Part shown: piece after piece, positions 1-11,765 of the stretch
How positions within the stretch are numbered: position 1 is the stretch's first letter
Layout: each line of letters starts with the position of its first letter
Source of the DNA: Denticeps clupeoides
Taxonomy: Eukaryota; Chordata; Actinopteri; Clupeiformes; Denticipitidae
NCBI RefSeq assembly: GCF_900700375.1
Contig: NC_041726.1
Coordinates: 18,413,239 to 18,477,238, forward strand
Direction: 5' to 3'
Length of the DNA stretch: 64,000 nt
Translations under genes and position numbers: made by a program
The notes under the pieces: model-generated
Seen by the model: only the letters and a program-made list of their open reading frames with translations
The model's database searches: none
What the model was told of the DNA's origin: nothing

Positions 1-442
1 CCCACGGCTTCTGATTGGGAAACGTTCTGACGATCATTTTCTCCACGGTATCATCCGTTAGTTCCTGATGAAACTCACAACTGTTTCCGTAAACACGTTG
101 ATGTCTTCAGAGCTGTTTCGGAACATGTCCCAGTCTGCGTCATCCAGTGCATCCTGTACAGTGGCCACCGATTGGTCCGTCCAGCGTGCCTCCCTCTGAA
201 CCGGAACTTCCTGTTTGAGCCTTTGTTTGTATTTAGGCATGAGAAAGATGCCGTGGTCGGATTTCCCAAACGGTGGACGAGATTGTGCCTTGTAACCGCC
301 CTTGATTGTGGTGTCACAGTGTCCTACAATGTCCTATCGCCCCTAGTGGGGCAGGTGATGTGCTGATGAAAGTTTGCCGCTGCACATTTGAGGCTGGCAT
401 TGCTGGAAGTCCACTGCCACAATAAACACAGCGTCCCGGTTC
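1..442 (-). mobile_element. Internal fragment of Rex1/CR1-like LINE
   Basis: This stretch matches, base for base over most of its length, the middle of the full-length LINE at 46,022-49,385 (its positions about 48,178-48,640). The minus-strand reading includes MPKYKQRLKQEVPVQRE, found in that LINE's frame just after the endonuclease domain. The fragment is cut by the window start and its homology fades near base 442. It is a dead internal piece. Confidence 0.85.
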
Positions 443-524
443 TTTCAGACAATTAGCTAAAGAAAAAAGAAAATGTTTAAACACAATAGATGCCCAAGAA
501 TTCACATCCTTTGCTGTACCTTTC

Positions 525-690
525 TACAACTTTTTTCCTCGTGTGCAGAAAGGGTCAAAGTGTGGGGGGTGTCAACTGTACCGACAGTCAATGTGCATTG
601 AGACAAACTACTTCTGATTTTGGGCTAAATAAGAAATATATGTTCCGATCTCACAGCTCAGGGAAACATATATATTTTAACTATGTCTAG
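525..690 (+). repeat. Unclassified interspersed repeat, 3' part (family R3)
   Basis: The segment with GTGTCAACTGTA, then CATTGAGACA, then GATTTTGGGCT and a TAAGAAATA end recurs at 26,330-26,530 and 39,005-39,203. The shared order of blocks and the common end after GGGCTNNATAAGAAATA mark one family. I do not recognise the parent element; the end resembles a retroelement 3' UTR. Confidence 0.6.
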
Positions 691-789
691 CTTTTCAAAA
701 CAAGTATAATTGAGAATTGTGGATTTTTGAACATCACACATTTTGCATCCATTTTTGATATGTGATTCCAATGCAAAGAGCTAGTTATT

Positions 790-1335
790 TTTGCTTGCCT
801 TTCCAAGTCAAAAGTCTAGTTTGTTTCGTTCTGTGTGTCAGCGCACAATGTCCACAATGTCCCTTGTCATGTTTTTGCATTGTGTGTTATTCCATTTGCA
901 CTGTCTTTTTGCACACTGTGAATCTCCAAAGCTTCTCAATCTACAGGGTGGGCCATTTATATGGATACACCTTAATATAATGACAATGGTTGATGACATT
1001 GAACACATATTATAAAGTTAATAAAGTTACGTTAAAACCAAGCACACCATTGTTTTTCTTGTGAAATTACCAATAAATTTGATGTGTCACATGACCCTTT
1101 TCCTTTTGAAAAAAACAAAAGTTGGATCCAATGGCCGACTTCAAAATGGCCACTATGGTCACCACCCATCTTGAAAAGTTTGCCCCCTCACATATACTAA
1201 TGTGCCACAAACAGGACGTTAATATCACCAACCATTCCCATTTTATTAAGGTGTATCCATATAAATGGCCCACCCTGTAGTCGCTCTGTGTACTTGTATA
1301 TAGTGAGATGACAATAAAGTGGACTTTGACTTGTC
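790..1335 (+). mobile_element. LINE 3' UTR, interrupted by a small Tc1/mariner-type element
   Basis: The sequence ends in GTGAGATGACAATAAAGTGG, the kind of GACAATAAA end also seen at the LINE 3' end near 33,910. The upstream half (790-941) and downstream half (1,280-1,335) are separated by the inverted-repeat element at 944-1277. No protein remains. The clade is inferred from the tail only. Confidence 0.5.
944..1277. mobile_element. Nonautonomous Tc1/mariner-like MITE, 334 bp
   Basis: The ends are inverted copies of CAGGGTGGGCCATTTATATG, about 31 bases long, and both are flanked by TA (942-943 and 1278-1279), the target duplication of the Tc1/mariner superfamily. The interior has no transposase. 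Being shorter than any autonomous family member, it is an internal-deletion derivative that needs a transposase in trans. It sits inside LINE 3' UTR sequence. Confidence 0.9.
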
Positions 1336-2069
1336 CAGTTTTGGGAACAAGGGACTGACGTAAACCTGCACGGAGCGTGGTTTCAGCCAGCACCCATGTT
1401 GCTTGCCTCTGTGTCTTTCCCATGTTGAAAGAGATGCACAGTTTAAGCACAAATTAAAATTTCACAAAGATAAAATTTCACAAATACTACATTTAACGAG
1501 ACATGAACCCCGGCACTTTTATATACATGCACATCTCTAGCAGATCTGTTGGTATGAAATGTGGTTTCACAAATATGTAAAAATGTAAAAACACACATAC
1601 GTTATTTCCCCTTCCAGTACAAGTTCATGTAGCCACTGTAGAGGAAGGAAGACAGCATAAATGCCATGTCACCAAATTTCATGACACATTGTGGCCCTGT
1701 CCTGTTAACATGGTTGTCATTACCACGCTAACAAGCAAAATTTCCAGCATGTCCTAAATGTCTCCATGTGCCCGTTAGCGTTTTTGTTTCTTAGCATTGT
1801 TAATGTTAACATGGCTGACATTAGCATTAGAATGCTAATATGCATATACAAACCCAAATATTTTCAGTTATCACTAAATTTATTTAACAATGATTCCACT
1901 ATTCTGCTTCATCCTTTCCTTCTCTAATCTCCAAAATGTGTACAATTTCACACAATCCACAAAAGTAATTAATTTAACAGTGATTCCACTCTTCACCTCA
2001 GTCTTTTCTTCCTTTCATCTCTTTCATTTTTCATAGAATTGGCTAAAAATGTACATGAACTAATTTAAG
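1336..2069. other. No gene seen; intergenic or intronic DNA
   Basis: AT-rich sequence without a convincing open frame. It holds clusters of GCTAAC/ATTAGCAT words (1,715-1,845) and three loose copies of GATTCCACTNTTC about 100-300 bases apart (1,892, 1,982, 2,283), which may be an old local duplication. Confidence 0.5.
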
Positions 2070-2283
2070 TGAAAGTGCAGTGATTGTGATACACTGCAGT
2101 ACAGCACATACAACAAAATGTGTCTTCTGTATTTAACAATCACCCTTGGTGAGCAGTGGGCAGCCATAACAGGTGCCCGGTGGGGACGGTGCTTTGCTCA
2201 GTGGCACCTCAGCGGCACCTTGACGGATCGGGATTCTAACTGGCAACCTTCTGATCCGCTTCCTTAACTGCTAAACCACAACG
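2070..2283 (-). mobile_element. SINE-B copy
   Basis: The copy reads from the CACTTCACTTT-type tail on the left to the tRNA-like head on the right (minus orientation). The internal GGCACCTCAG and GACGGTGCTTTGCTCAGTGG blocks match the other SINE-B copies. The head is worn and the B-box region is substituted. Confidence 0.85.
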
Positions 2284-3078
2284 ATTCCACTCTTCCCCTT
2301 CATACTTTCATACTCTCATTTTTAAACCTTTAACTGCTAGCCAAGCCCAAATCAAACTTCTAGAGCCAGCATTAGATATATAGCATTATTAAAGTAATAT
2401 AATTATAATAAATGAGCACCACTTCATCAACTGTTTTGTTTTCCACAGATGGACTCTTAACCGCTAGGCCAGCACAGCTGAAGAAACATCTCATCTCAAG
2501 GATGATCGGGGGAAACAGGAGGCTCCTGAGCTCAATTTCGAGCTTCATGGCAAAGGATGTGAATACTTGTGTACATGTGGTTTCTCAGTTTTTTTATTTT
2601 TAGATTTCACATTGACATTATGGGGTGTTGTGTGTAGATTTCTGAAGAAAAAATGTATCCATTGTTGGATTAAATTAATCCAATTGTTAAAACTTTCCAG
2701 ATGCACTGTATATGCCATGGACTTGACGTGTGGAATGATGCTTCCCCTTATGTTTTGTGGCTTACACAGACAGTTTATGGCTCTGTGAAATGTAAACAAT
2801 ACTATTAACTGCACTACTAAGTAAGCAGGCATTTACATTTTTTTATTTACATGAAATTAATTTAAATTGTTGTTTGGACCCTTTATGATATTCTGAATGC
2901 AAAGAAAAAAAAATGTAAACTCTAAATGTTGCACATCAACTTCAAGGACAAAATGTTGTCTTTCTTTCTGATGTATCCTGCACACTGCCAGGTGCCACTA
3001 CAACAAGATAATACTATTCACTTCACCTGTCATAGTCATGTAGTCGATTTACTGTGATTCAATTAATAAAACATTGTT
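2284..3078. other. No gene seen
   Basis: AT-rich. A scrap of SINE-B head (CTTAACCGCTAGGCCAGCAC, 2,457-2,476) is the only recognisable item. The short frames here lack any known motif. Confidence 0.5.
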
Positions 3079-3239
3079 CTACATTTACATTTACAGCATT
3101 TACCAGACGCCCTTATCCAGAGCGCCCTACAATCAGTAGTTACAGGGACTTGCTCAGGGACACGATGATAGTAAGTGGGATTTGAACATGGGTCTTCTAG
3201 ATCATAGGCGAGTGTGTTACCCACTAGGCTGCTACCACC
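3079..3239 (-). mobile_element. SINE-A copy
   Basis: It starts at the (ATTTAC)n tail, continues through CAGACGCCCTTATCCAGAGC and ends with the complement of the tRNA-like head CTAGTGGGTAACACACTCGC. An internal block near CCCTGGAGCAACTTAGG is missing compared with other copies. Confidence 0.9.
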
Positions 3240-4568
3240 CACCAATAGATTTAATTCTAATAGATATGCTTACCAACAATGATGCATTTTCACGTAAAGA
3301 ACAAAACATTGCATAATAATAATCCTTGAGCACTCCTTTCCATGCAGCCACTGCAGGCTGCAAACGCAGTCCTGAAATGCGTTGTTTATTAGGCCTTCGG
3401 TTGAAAGACTACACTAACACAATATACACATACACAACGTGACACATACTCACATGTGTGGGGATCATCTGACTATTGCTTTTTAAATAAAGATGAGCTA
3501 TGGCTTCAGGAAGGCAATTGAGATTTGCAGCCCCTCTGACACACACTTCTGGGAGTGAGTGGGGCTGAAGAAGAGATGCTAGGCCCATAGCCAGCTGGTG
3601 TTGCTAAAAAGATACAGCAGTTAGTACTGCTCAGCACCGAGGCATTCACCATGCCGCATGATGCAGCCTCCCCACACACACCATCAAAACACTTTACACT
3701 CCCTGAACCCTCCAATCACACAGCAACACAAAAGCAGTGGGGAACGAGCGGTGGTTTTATCAGGAGCAGCTAACAGCATCACACTGCACAGATCGAGATG
3801 GAGAGTCAAGTACCTTTGAGTGAAAAGATTTCATGTTGGATGGATCTGGGTGTGTCCATGTTCTCGCAAGTTCTGCTCCTACATCTGCTGGCAGGTTCCT
3901 CTATGCACAAGGTCACTACCTCAGTGCCTCTGGCGCAGGGATTTAGGTGCTTTGGGTTTTTCTTGCTTCGTCCCCTCCCCCGCTCTGCCTCTGCAGTGGC
4001 CCTCTCTCTGCAGCCATCCCATTCTATGATTTCAGGGGGAGTGTCTTAGCACAGCAGTAGCTGTCATTACTTAAACTGATGGGAAATTTGGCACCAGAAA
4101 GGAAGTGTAGATAGAGAGGTGAGATGTGCTCTCCACACGCTGTGACATGAAAAATGTCCATACCAGTCATAGTTTTTCAGGCAGTTCTGATCACTGTCAC
4201 CTGCACCAGATCATCACCTCATATGTTCTGCCATAAAACCCCCTTTTTTTCATAAATCAATTAATCAACTTGAGCCCTTTACAAAATGAACATTCAATAA
4301 TTTTCAAGTATTTAACCCCTTAAATGCCAGTGTAATCATTTGAATCACTGATATTTTAAAAATGTGTTTAAAAAAATTATATTTTCATAATAGTAGGGAA
4401 ATGAGGTATTAGTTATAATTTGAGTGTTTATGTTGTCAGAAATCAACCAAAAAATATTATCTTCTTGCACTCTTCGTATACAGAAACTTACATGCATAAA
4501 AACTGTCATAGCATCCTCATACATCAATATTTTTACATTTTGGAAGTGGAAACACAATAAAGGCTGAT
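3240..4568. other. No supported gene
   Basis: An 83-codon frame at 3,798-4,049 begins with ATGGAGAGTCAAGTACC in an acceptable context, but it has no recognisable motif or splice context. The rest is AT-rich with no repeat I can name. Confidence 0.4.
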
Positions 4569-5905
4569 GTAATGTCCTTAGAACAAGACAAAATGAGGCT
4601 CAGTAGTGTGTGTGGCCTCCACATGCCTTTATGACCTCCCTACAACACCTGGGCATGCGGATGGGCTCCTGAGGGATCTTCTCCCAGACCTGGGCTAAAG
4701 CATCCGCCAACTCCTGGACAGTCTGGGATGCAACGCATTAGGAGGAAACCAGGGCCACCCGCACTTGCATGTGGTCTCACATGAGGTCTGCAGATCTTAT
4801 CTCTGTACCTAATGGTAATGACTACCTAATGGCAGTCAGGCTACCTCTGGTGAGCACATGGAGGGCTGTGCTTGCATATGGCCAAACACCCCACACCGTT
4901 ACTGTCCCAAGGCCAAACCGGTCATGCTGGAGGATGCAGGCAGAACATTCTGTCACATGTTCTCAGTGTGAACCTGCTTTTGTCTGTGAAGAGCACAGGG
5001 CACAGTGGGAAATGCCACAGTTTTGGGCTGTAAACGTCGGGTCCTCATACCACCTGTTTCTAAACGTTGGAGCAGACACATGCACATTGTGGCCTGCTGG
5101 TGTTAAATTTGCAGGACACTGGCAGTGCTCCTCCTCTTACTCCTTGCACAAAGGTGCAGGTAGTTCACTTTCACTTCCCTCCTACGGCCTCCTCCACGTC
5201 TCCTGATGAATTGGCCTGTCTCCTGGCAGCGCCTCCATGCTCTGGACACTACGCTGACAGCCACAGCAAACCTTCTTGCCACAGATCTCATTGATGCTCG
5301 CATCTTGGATGAGCTGCACAACCTGAGCATCTTGTGTGGGTTGTAGACTCTAATGCTACCACTAGAGTGAACGCGCCGCCAGCAATCAAAAGTGAACATC
5401 AGCCAGAAAAAAAGTTAGTGAAGTGATTGTCACATGTGATACACAGCAGCACAGCACACGGTGCACACAGTGAAATTTGTCCTCTGTGTTTAACCATCAC
5501 CCTGAGTGAGCAGTGGGCAGCCATGACAGGCACCCGAGGAGGAGTGTGTGGGGACGGTACTTTGCTCAGTGGCACCTCAGTGGCACCTTGGCGGATCGGG
5601 ATTCGAACCGGCAACCTTCTGATTATGGGGCCGCTTCCTTAATCGCTAGGCCCCCCACCCTGCCGCACTGCCGCATAGGAACTGAGAAGTGGTCTGTGGT
5701 CACCACCTGCAGGGCCACGCCTTTATTGGGGACGTCTTGCTAATTGCTATAATTTCCACCTGGTGTCTATTCCATTTGTACAACATGAGAAACTGTCAAT
5801 CAGTGTTGCTGCTGTGGACAGTTTGATTTTACAGAAGTGTGATTCACTTTGTGTTACATTGTGTTTTTTAAGTGTTCCCTTAAATTTTTTGAGCAGTGTA
5901 TTTAT
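4569..5905 (-). mobile_element. Degenerate Tc1-like transposon, interrupted by SINE-B
   Basis: The right end reads TTTTTTGAGCAGTGTA, the terminal sequence of a very widespread fish Tc1-like family. The minus strand from 5,399 down encodes the helix-turn-helix part of a transposase ([18 protein letters not shown], then [10 protein letters not shown]). Internal deletions shorten the catalytic region (4,620-5,100), which has no continuous frame. The left terminal repeat is not found. A SINE-B lies inside at 5,413-5,665, so the transposon is older than that SINE copy. Confidence 0.85.
5413..5665 (-). mobile_element. SINE-B copy, nearly full length
   Basis: One of the most complete SINE-B copies. 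Read on the minus strand, it has a tRNA-like head with an A-box-like GGCCTAGCGATTAAGG, a B-box GGTTCGAATCCCG, a body with GGTGCCACTGAGG, and a tail ending AATCACTTCACT. It interrupts the Tc1-like element. Confidence 0.92.
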
Positions 5906-6469
5906 TATTTTCCACCATTCACAGTACATCCAACATGTGACTGACAGAATAATTCTGATATATTTTGACAATCATGAAAATATTGTGCAATATGATCCCA
6001 TTATTACTTTTAACAGTCAGTCCCTCACTTCCAATTCTTGTTTTTATATAAAATTGCTCAGATTACCTAATTTTTATTTTATTACAGCGAGGAAGACATA
6101 TTAACCTAGAATAGATTTGGATTGAATCTCAACAGCCTCCAGAAGTTTTCAGCATGAGGGTCTTGTCGTCAGTAGCACAGTCAGCACACACACACAGGGT
6201 TAGAATAAATAGTAACAAGAAAGTATGAAAGTATGAGTGAGGCGTGGACACATATAACCATAACCTTTTTTGTTTTTATCAAGTGTCCGGTAAGACACAA
6301 GGACATTCATTTGATGATGTTACCGGTCTTCTGAACAATGCATGGTTACCATCATGAAAATAATACATTTTGTGTAACCTGAACCCATCAAAAAGGTGCA
6401 CCAACACAATAAAATTTGTGCACAAAGTTTTCAACGGCATCACAATTAACAATGCAGTTTTACACGTAA
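5906..6469. other. No gene seen
   Basis: AT-rich sequence to the right of the Tc1-like end. I see no open frame with a motif and no named repeat. Confidence 0.5.
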
Positions 6470-6535
6470 GTGGTGTGTGGGGATGGTAGTTTGCTCAGTT
6501 GCACCTCAGTGGCACCACCACTGCCCCAACAGATC
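6470..6535 (-). mobile_element. SINE-B fragment
   Basis: A short body piece with GTGTGTGGGGATGG and GTGGCACC, without head or tail. Confidence 0.7.
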
Positions 6536-6544
6536 TTGTGTGGA

Positions 6545-6905
6545 GATTGTCAAGAACACAATGTTCCTCGGTTTTCATCTACAGGAGAACCTCTCTTGGG
6601 CTCTCAACACCAGCTCAACAGCCAAGAAAGCCCAGCAGCATCTCTACATCTTGCGAAGGCTGAGGAAATCCCATCTGCCACCACCCATCCTTACCACCTT
6701 CTATAAAGGGACTGTTGAGACATTCTGACTAGCTGCATCACACTGTGTGCTGTGCTTGCTGTGTATCACTTCACTTTCAGCTCACTTTCACATTTACAAC
6801 ACACAGTGGATCAGGAAAGCCATCAGCATTAGCTGCATCACTGCTATGCAACAGCTTCATTCCACAGGCCATGAGACACCTAAACACTCGGGGACTTTCC
6901 ACTCT
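6545..6905 (+). mobile_element. Rex1/CR1-like LINE fragment, RT C-terminal region
   Basis: Plus-strand codons read QHLYILRRLRKSHLPPP followed by FYKGTVET. These match the QRLYHLRRLRDFRLPSK and FYSCTIES segment of the intact LINE frame at 46,403-49,273. Later text (CATTCCACAGGCCATGAGACACC) resembles the C-terminal PQAVR-type end. Frames are interrupted and the 5' part is missing. Confidence 0.8.
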
Positions 6906-7117
6906 AAACTGACAAACTCACACTCTACAGCTTACGTTAAGAACATTAAAAACATTACATTTATAATACAGCAGTATTTGCCCATAACCACAGGAGAGTT
7001 TGCACATTATTAGACTGCACCTTAATTACAAATTTGTCTGTGTCCCTTGTTTGCACCTTACGTAGTCCGGGATGTCTGAGCCACACAGGGTCACTTTATG
7101 TCAGTACACACACAAGT

Positions 7118-8071
7118 TCTGAGTATTACACAAATACTCACAAAGTTTGCTGCTTCAGTGTTTTCAGATATTTCACTAAGGGTGCTCACTAAGGGTGGTG
7201 GGTTTCACAATTGGGATAAGGTCCAGGAAATTTCCTGGCCATGGACCCAAACTTTCAATGTTTTGTTCCCCGAGCCACTTAGTTATCACTTTGGCCTTAG
7301 GGCAAAGTGCCCAGGGAGCACTGTGTGGGGACAGTACTTTGCTCAGTGGCACCTCAGTGGCACCTTGTTCTTGCCCCATCTGTTCTTGGATGGTCGGGAG
7401 ACGTTGCTGTCAGAAGATGTTTCAGTACCATTCTTTATTCTTAGTTCAAGGACAAAATTGTAATGGAGCCCCACACATAAATAGTCTCAGGATGCTTTAC
7501 TGTTGGCACGAGACAGGACTGTTGGTAGCCTTTTCTTCTCCGGACAATCATTCTTCCAGATGCCCCAAACAATCAGAAAGGGGCTTCATCAGAGAAAGCA
7601 GTTTTTGCAGAGAAGGGGCTTCGTTGCTGACCTTCTTGACACCAGGCCATCCTCCAAAACACCTCACTGTGTGTGCACTCACACCTGCCTGCTACTATTC
7701 CTTAGCAAGCTCTGCACTGGTGGCACCCCGATCCCGCAACTGAATCATCTTTAGGAGATGGTCCTGGGGCTTGCTGGACTTTCTTGGGCGCCCTGAAGCT
7801 TTCTTCACAACACTTTAATGATCTAATAAATGATTGATTTAGGTGCAATCTTAGTAGCAGCAATATTCTTGCCTGTGAAGGCTTTTTAATACAACGCAAT
7901 GATGACTGCAATGATGTCTGCTGCTGTCAGCAGGTCCTTTTGTAGCAGGGCTAAAATGCAATGGAAACTTTCCACTCTTCATAACATTCTGGAATATATG
8001 CCAATTGCCATAATAAAAACGGAAGCAGCCAATTTTGTGTAAAAAATGTATTTGTGTCATTCTCAAAACTG
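7118..8071 (-). mobile_element. Degenerate Tc1-like transposon (second family)
   Basis: The right end, TTTGTGTCATTCTCAAAACTG, and the left end, which contains CTCACAAAGTTTGCTGCTTC, are the two sub-terminal regions of a known fish Tc1-like family. Between them, minus-strand codons encode transposase pieces, for example KVITKWLGEQNIESLGPWPG, the stretch around the second catalytic acid. A SINE-B scrap interrupts it at 7,311-7,370, and the frame is broken several times. Confidence 0.85.
7311..7370 (-). mobile_element. SINE-B fragment inside Tc1-like element
   Basis: Contains GGGAGCACTGTGTGGGGACA and GCTCAGTGGCACCTCAG, the SINE-B body. It lies between two transposase-coding segments of the surrounding Tc1-like copy. 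Confidence 0.8.
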
Positions 8072-9123
8072 TGTGTGTGTGTGTGTATGTGTCTACACAC
8101 AGCACATTAGCCAGTGCACATAAACCAACATAAACCATCGCAGTGTGTGATGCATGTATAAATAGCCTTTTAAAGATGGCTATTTATACATGTTGCATGA
8201 AAATGATCTCTTCGGTGGACAGAGCTGCTGATTTCCTTAGGGTGGTGTGATTCACCAGCAGCTGGTACCCTATCTGATTCCCCACAATGACCAGCACACT
8301 ACAGAAAGTAGGGTAACTGAGGTAAACATTTTAGTTTAAGTTTGAAGCCTAAAAGACAACAAAATGACATTATATGGCTGCACTCGATTTGGATCAACTT
8401 AACAAATACTTGCAATTTTGACCTGAAACTAAAATGGTTTGCTTAACATTTCTGATTGCCAGTATCTTTTTAATGGTAAATTAAGTTGACCTAATTACAA
8501 ATATAAATAGCTTGTAGTATGTACTTAAAGCAAAAGGTAAAATCTCATTGTCCTATACCATAAAATGGCATTTGGAGCCATGTGCACTACAGAACATCAT
8601 GTATAAAATGTATAAGAAAAGGGAGAGCATGTTCTCTTTCATTACCGCTACTTAATTAGTGAGTTTTCTACTCAACTTAGGTAATAAAATATTGAAACCT
8701 TTTTTAGAAGTCTGTAGTAGTATCCTAAATAATCCACCCATGCCTTGCACTTGATCACTGGGCTGTGGTGTCACTTTCCCTGCTCTGTGTCCATTTTTAT
8801 GTCACTCTGTCTTGCACTTGTGTCCTTTCTTCCTTCTACAAAGTAATTTTATTTCAACAAATTCATAAAATGGGACATGGCCCCGAAAGACTGAATGAAT
8901 AATAAGGCAACTTATTATTTCAGTCCAAAGTGTTGAGGATCATCAAGAAATTTTACAAAGAGCTGCTGGTACTGGCCAATAAGGATACTTTTAGTACTCT
9001 TATACATACAACTCTCCACAATGTCAAGAAAATGAAGAGATATTAAAAAAAACAGGGCTGTCAGTAGGGCTGAATTTATTCCTGAAAGTGGGCTAAACTT
9101 CTTTCTAGTATCAACCCTGGGAA
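8072..9123. other. No gene seen; contains a 47-bp palindrome
   Basis: A (GT)n run at 8,071-8,087 and an almost perfect hairpin at 8,151-8,197 (arm TGTATAAATAGCC) are the only structures seen. The remainder is AT-rich unique-looking DNA. Confidence 0.5.
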
Positions 9124-9303
9124 AGTGAAGTGATTGTCATTGTGATGCACTGCAGCACAGCACACATGCACACAATGAAATGTGCCCTCTGCTTTTAACT
9201 CATCACCCTCAGTGGAACCTCAGTAGCACCTTGGTGGATCGGGATTCAAACCAGCAACCTTCTGATTACGGGGCCGCTTCCTTACCCAATAGGCCACCAC
9301 TGA
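9124..9303 (-). mobile_element. SINE-B copy with internal deletion
   Basis: The tail GTGAAGTGATTGTCATTGTG and head complement CGGGGCCGCTTCCTTACC are both present. The middle, between CATCACCCTCAGTG and GAACCTCAGTAGC, is shortened. Confidence 0.88.
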
Positions 9304-10129
9304 GATCCCTGCTTGAAAATTACATACCCAAAATATCAGCAACAACAAGGTATGATTTTGGCAGAAACAAGCACACATGCCTTGAGAATGATATTATTAC
9401 ACTTTTTGGCATCATTATAAAGTTATGTAGAAAGTTATGTAAAGTAGTGTAGAAATCAGCATATAAGTTACTGAGTCACAGAAGAAATTAAGTTTAAACC
9501 TTTAGAGTGATTTAACTGATAAAAATTATCATAAACATAATGCACTGTAAACAAAGCATCTGAGCCATAAAACTTTTCTTCTCCTTGTTTGTTCGTGCTT
9601 GGTGTTGGAATTGTGTTATGTTTAGGTAGGATTGTGGATATGCAACATGCATAGGTCTGTACATGTTAGGTGTGTGCCCTGCATAAATAATTGAAAACAT
9701 AATGCATGCATTTTGCATTATTTGTGATGACATCATAAAAGCAGCTGATGTGACTTTCTCTGTACAAATACTCTTTCCACAACAACAATCTATCAACAAA
9801 ATAAAGATTCAACCAATTCTCATGCCCACCCCTGCCCCAACACTCCTACCAAAGCCTAATCATCTACCAGTAACATTTCTGCAACACCTACAGCAGAACC
9901 AGAGCTGATGGAAGAATGTTGGGGATACTTCCTGCTCAAGCCTCCACTCACAAAGTAAATCAATTATAGTCATAGTCATAAGAGACAGACAGCAGAACAC
10001 AGCTTAGTCACCACGGCACAGAGAGTGGAATGCACAAAAACGGGGAACTAATGATCACACATCCGCAAGGTTATGGATTATGCAGATTTTAGCACGGTTA
10101 GTGTACCAGGGTAAAGCAGTAGATGGTAC
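9304..10129. other. No gene seen
   Basis: AT-rich DNA between a SINE and the candidate exon at 10,130. The minus strand would be intron of that candidate gene. Confidence 0.4.
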
Positions 10130-10220
10130 CTTTATACTTCTCACGGACGTTCTCAAATGCCAGCACAAAGTTCTGCTCTTCAGCCTGAGCAGGCCATCTG
10201 GAAGGATCGTACATAGACAT
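10130..10220 (-). CDS. Candidate first coding exon of an unidentified host gene
   Basis: On the minus strand an ATG at 10,220 opens a frame of 30 codons plus one base (MSMYDPSRWPAQAEEQNFVL, then AFENVREKYK). It ends at AAAG/GTACC, an acceptable splice donor whose GT is at 10,129-10,128, and the exon ends in phase 1. The amino-acid composition looks like real protein, rich in charged and aromatic residues with no repeat similarity. Upstream sequence (10,221-10,380) is pyrimidine/purine-biased, which fits a 5' UTR. I do not recognise the protein. It may be an alternative first exon of the gene that owns the exon at 17,628-17,822, which also ends in phase 1; this is inference. Confidence 0.45.
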
Positions 10221-11342
10221 GGGGTTTAGCGCTCACTCTGCTTGTGTGTGTCTCTCAGCTCCAAAGAGCAGCAGATGCAGTTCTTGGGGGGGAAAAAAGT
10301 GTGCTGCACTCTCCCTCTTTCCCTGTGTGTGAGTGTTTCTCTCCCTCCTTTCACTGCGTGTGTATTGAGTGACGTTTTCTGCTTTCATTCCAGACCACCA
10401 CTCCCCTACTCAGCCTGACAAATATCAATGCACACAACTGACCCTCCCCCTTAAAGGGGCAGAGACTGAGCTGGCGAGGGGCTGATATCAGCTGGGACCA
10501 TTTCCCACCCACACACATACACACACTCGAGACTTTCACAGAAACCAGCACACTTGCCTTAAGAATTATATAATATTACACTTTTTGTAAAAAGGGCTAT
10601 TAAAAATACTATTACATAAAAACTATGTAATAAGAACAATAGTATGTGCTAAACCTCTTCATGTAAACACTCACACAGTCTGACCCTAGCCACAACCTGT
10701 AGACTCATTTTAATGGCTTTGTACTGCTATAGTAATTTATTAACTAATTTATTCAAAATCTGGGAGTCAGAACTTTAATCCAGTGTTTTAACCACTGATC
10801 TGAATGAAACATAACATTTCTTATTAAGTCCAATCTCACATACATTATATCTCGATGGGTTTTGACAGGAGCATATAGTTGAAAACGTCCCAAGGGAAAA
10901 AAAAAAAAAAACACAAGGAAGATGGAAGAAACTTTGGAAAGTATTGAGTCAGAAAGGGACTTCCTTCCAGGTTTGAGGAATAGGTGTTTGGATTAAAAGG
11001 TCCTACCAATGATAGTGGTACATTTAAAATTCCTCTAACGGTACGCTGATGCTCCATTATTAATAATTTGCACCAGTTGTTAAAAGTGTTTTGTATCTTG
11101 TAAACATGCTTTCTTAAATGTTTTGCTTCAATGAAATGTTAATTTGATTTGCAGTTGTTGACCACCATCGTCAGGTGATGAGTTTTAATGCGAACTTGGA
11201 TGCTGAGGAGGTGAAACGGAGGCTCATTCCACTGCATGTTTCCTTTGCCTCTTACTTACTTTTTAAAAAGCTGTACTTATTAGGACTGGTTCTGTTGGGC
11301 CTTACTTTTAAGATCTGACTTTACAGCTCTAATCCATTATGA
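10221..11342. other. No gene seen; possible 5' UTR and promoter near 10,221-10,540
   Basis: The part next to the candidate exon is rich in CTCTCCCTC and GTGTGTG runs. The rest, including a poly-A run at 10,896, holds no recognised element. Confidence 0.35.
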
Positions 11343-11514
11343 GGTGAAAGTGAAGTGATTGTCATTGTGATACACTGCAACACAGCACACGTGCACACAA
11401 CAAAATGTGTCCTTTGCTTTTAACCCATCACCCAGCCAGGACCCAGCCAGGGAGCAGTGTCTGGGGACGGTGCTTTGCTTAGTGGCACCTTAACTGCTAG
11501 GCCACCACTGCCCC
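11343..11514 (-). mobile_element. SINE-B copy, partly deleted
   Basis: Tail GTGAAGTGATTGTCATTGTG, body GGGGACGGTGCTTTGCTTAG and head end CTAGGCCACCACTGCCCC are present. The B-box region is lost. Confidence 0.85.
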
Positions 11515-11691
11515 ACATAGACAGGCTTTATTAGGGGAGACTGTCATTTGTGTTCTTTGTAGTAGTAGATTAATATAACATTTTTCCTTGGTTGATACAA
11601 AGTTAATAGAACTTATTCCATTCGTATTTTCACAGACAACACAAAAAGCCAATCATAACGAACAGCGCTTTAACAGATCCAAGCAACAGGA

Positions 11692-11765
11692 AGTGCAGTG
11701 AAAGTGAATAATTGTCACATATGACACACCACAGCACATCACTCAGTGCACACAGTAAAGTGTGG
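11692..11765 (-). mobile_element. SINE-B 3' fragment
   Basis: Only the tail and the CACACCACAGCACATCACTC region remain. Confidence 0.65.

Noticed and set aside
3798-4049. 83-codon frame as a secreted or membrane protein
   Set aside because: A hydrophobic stretch is present, but there is no splice context, homologous copy or family motif. Frames of this length are expected by chance.
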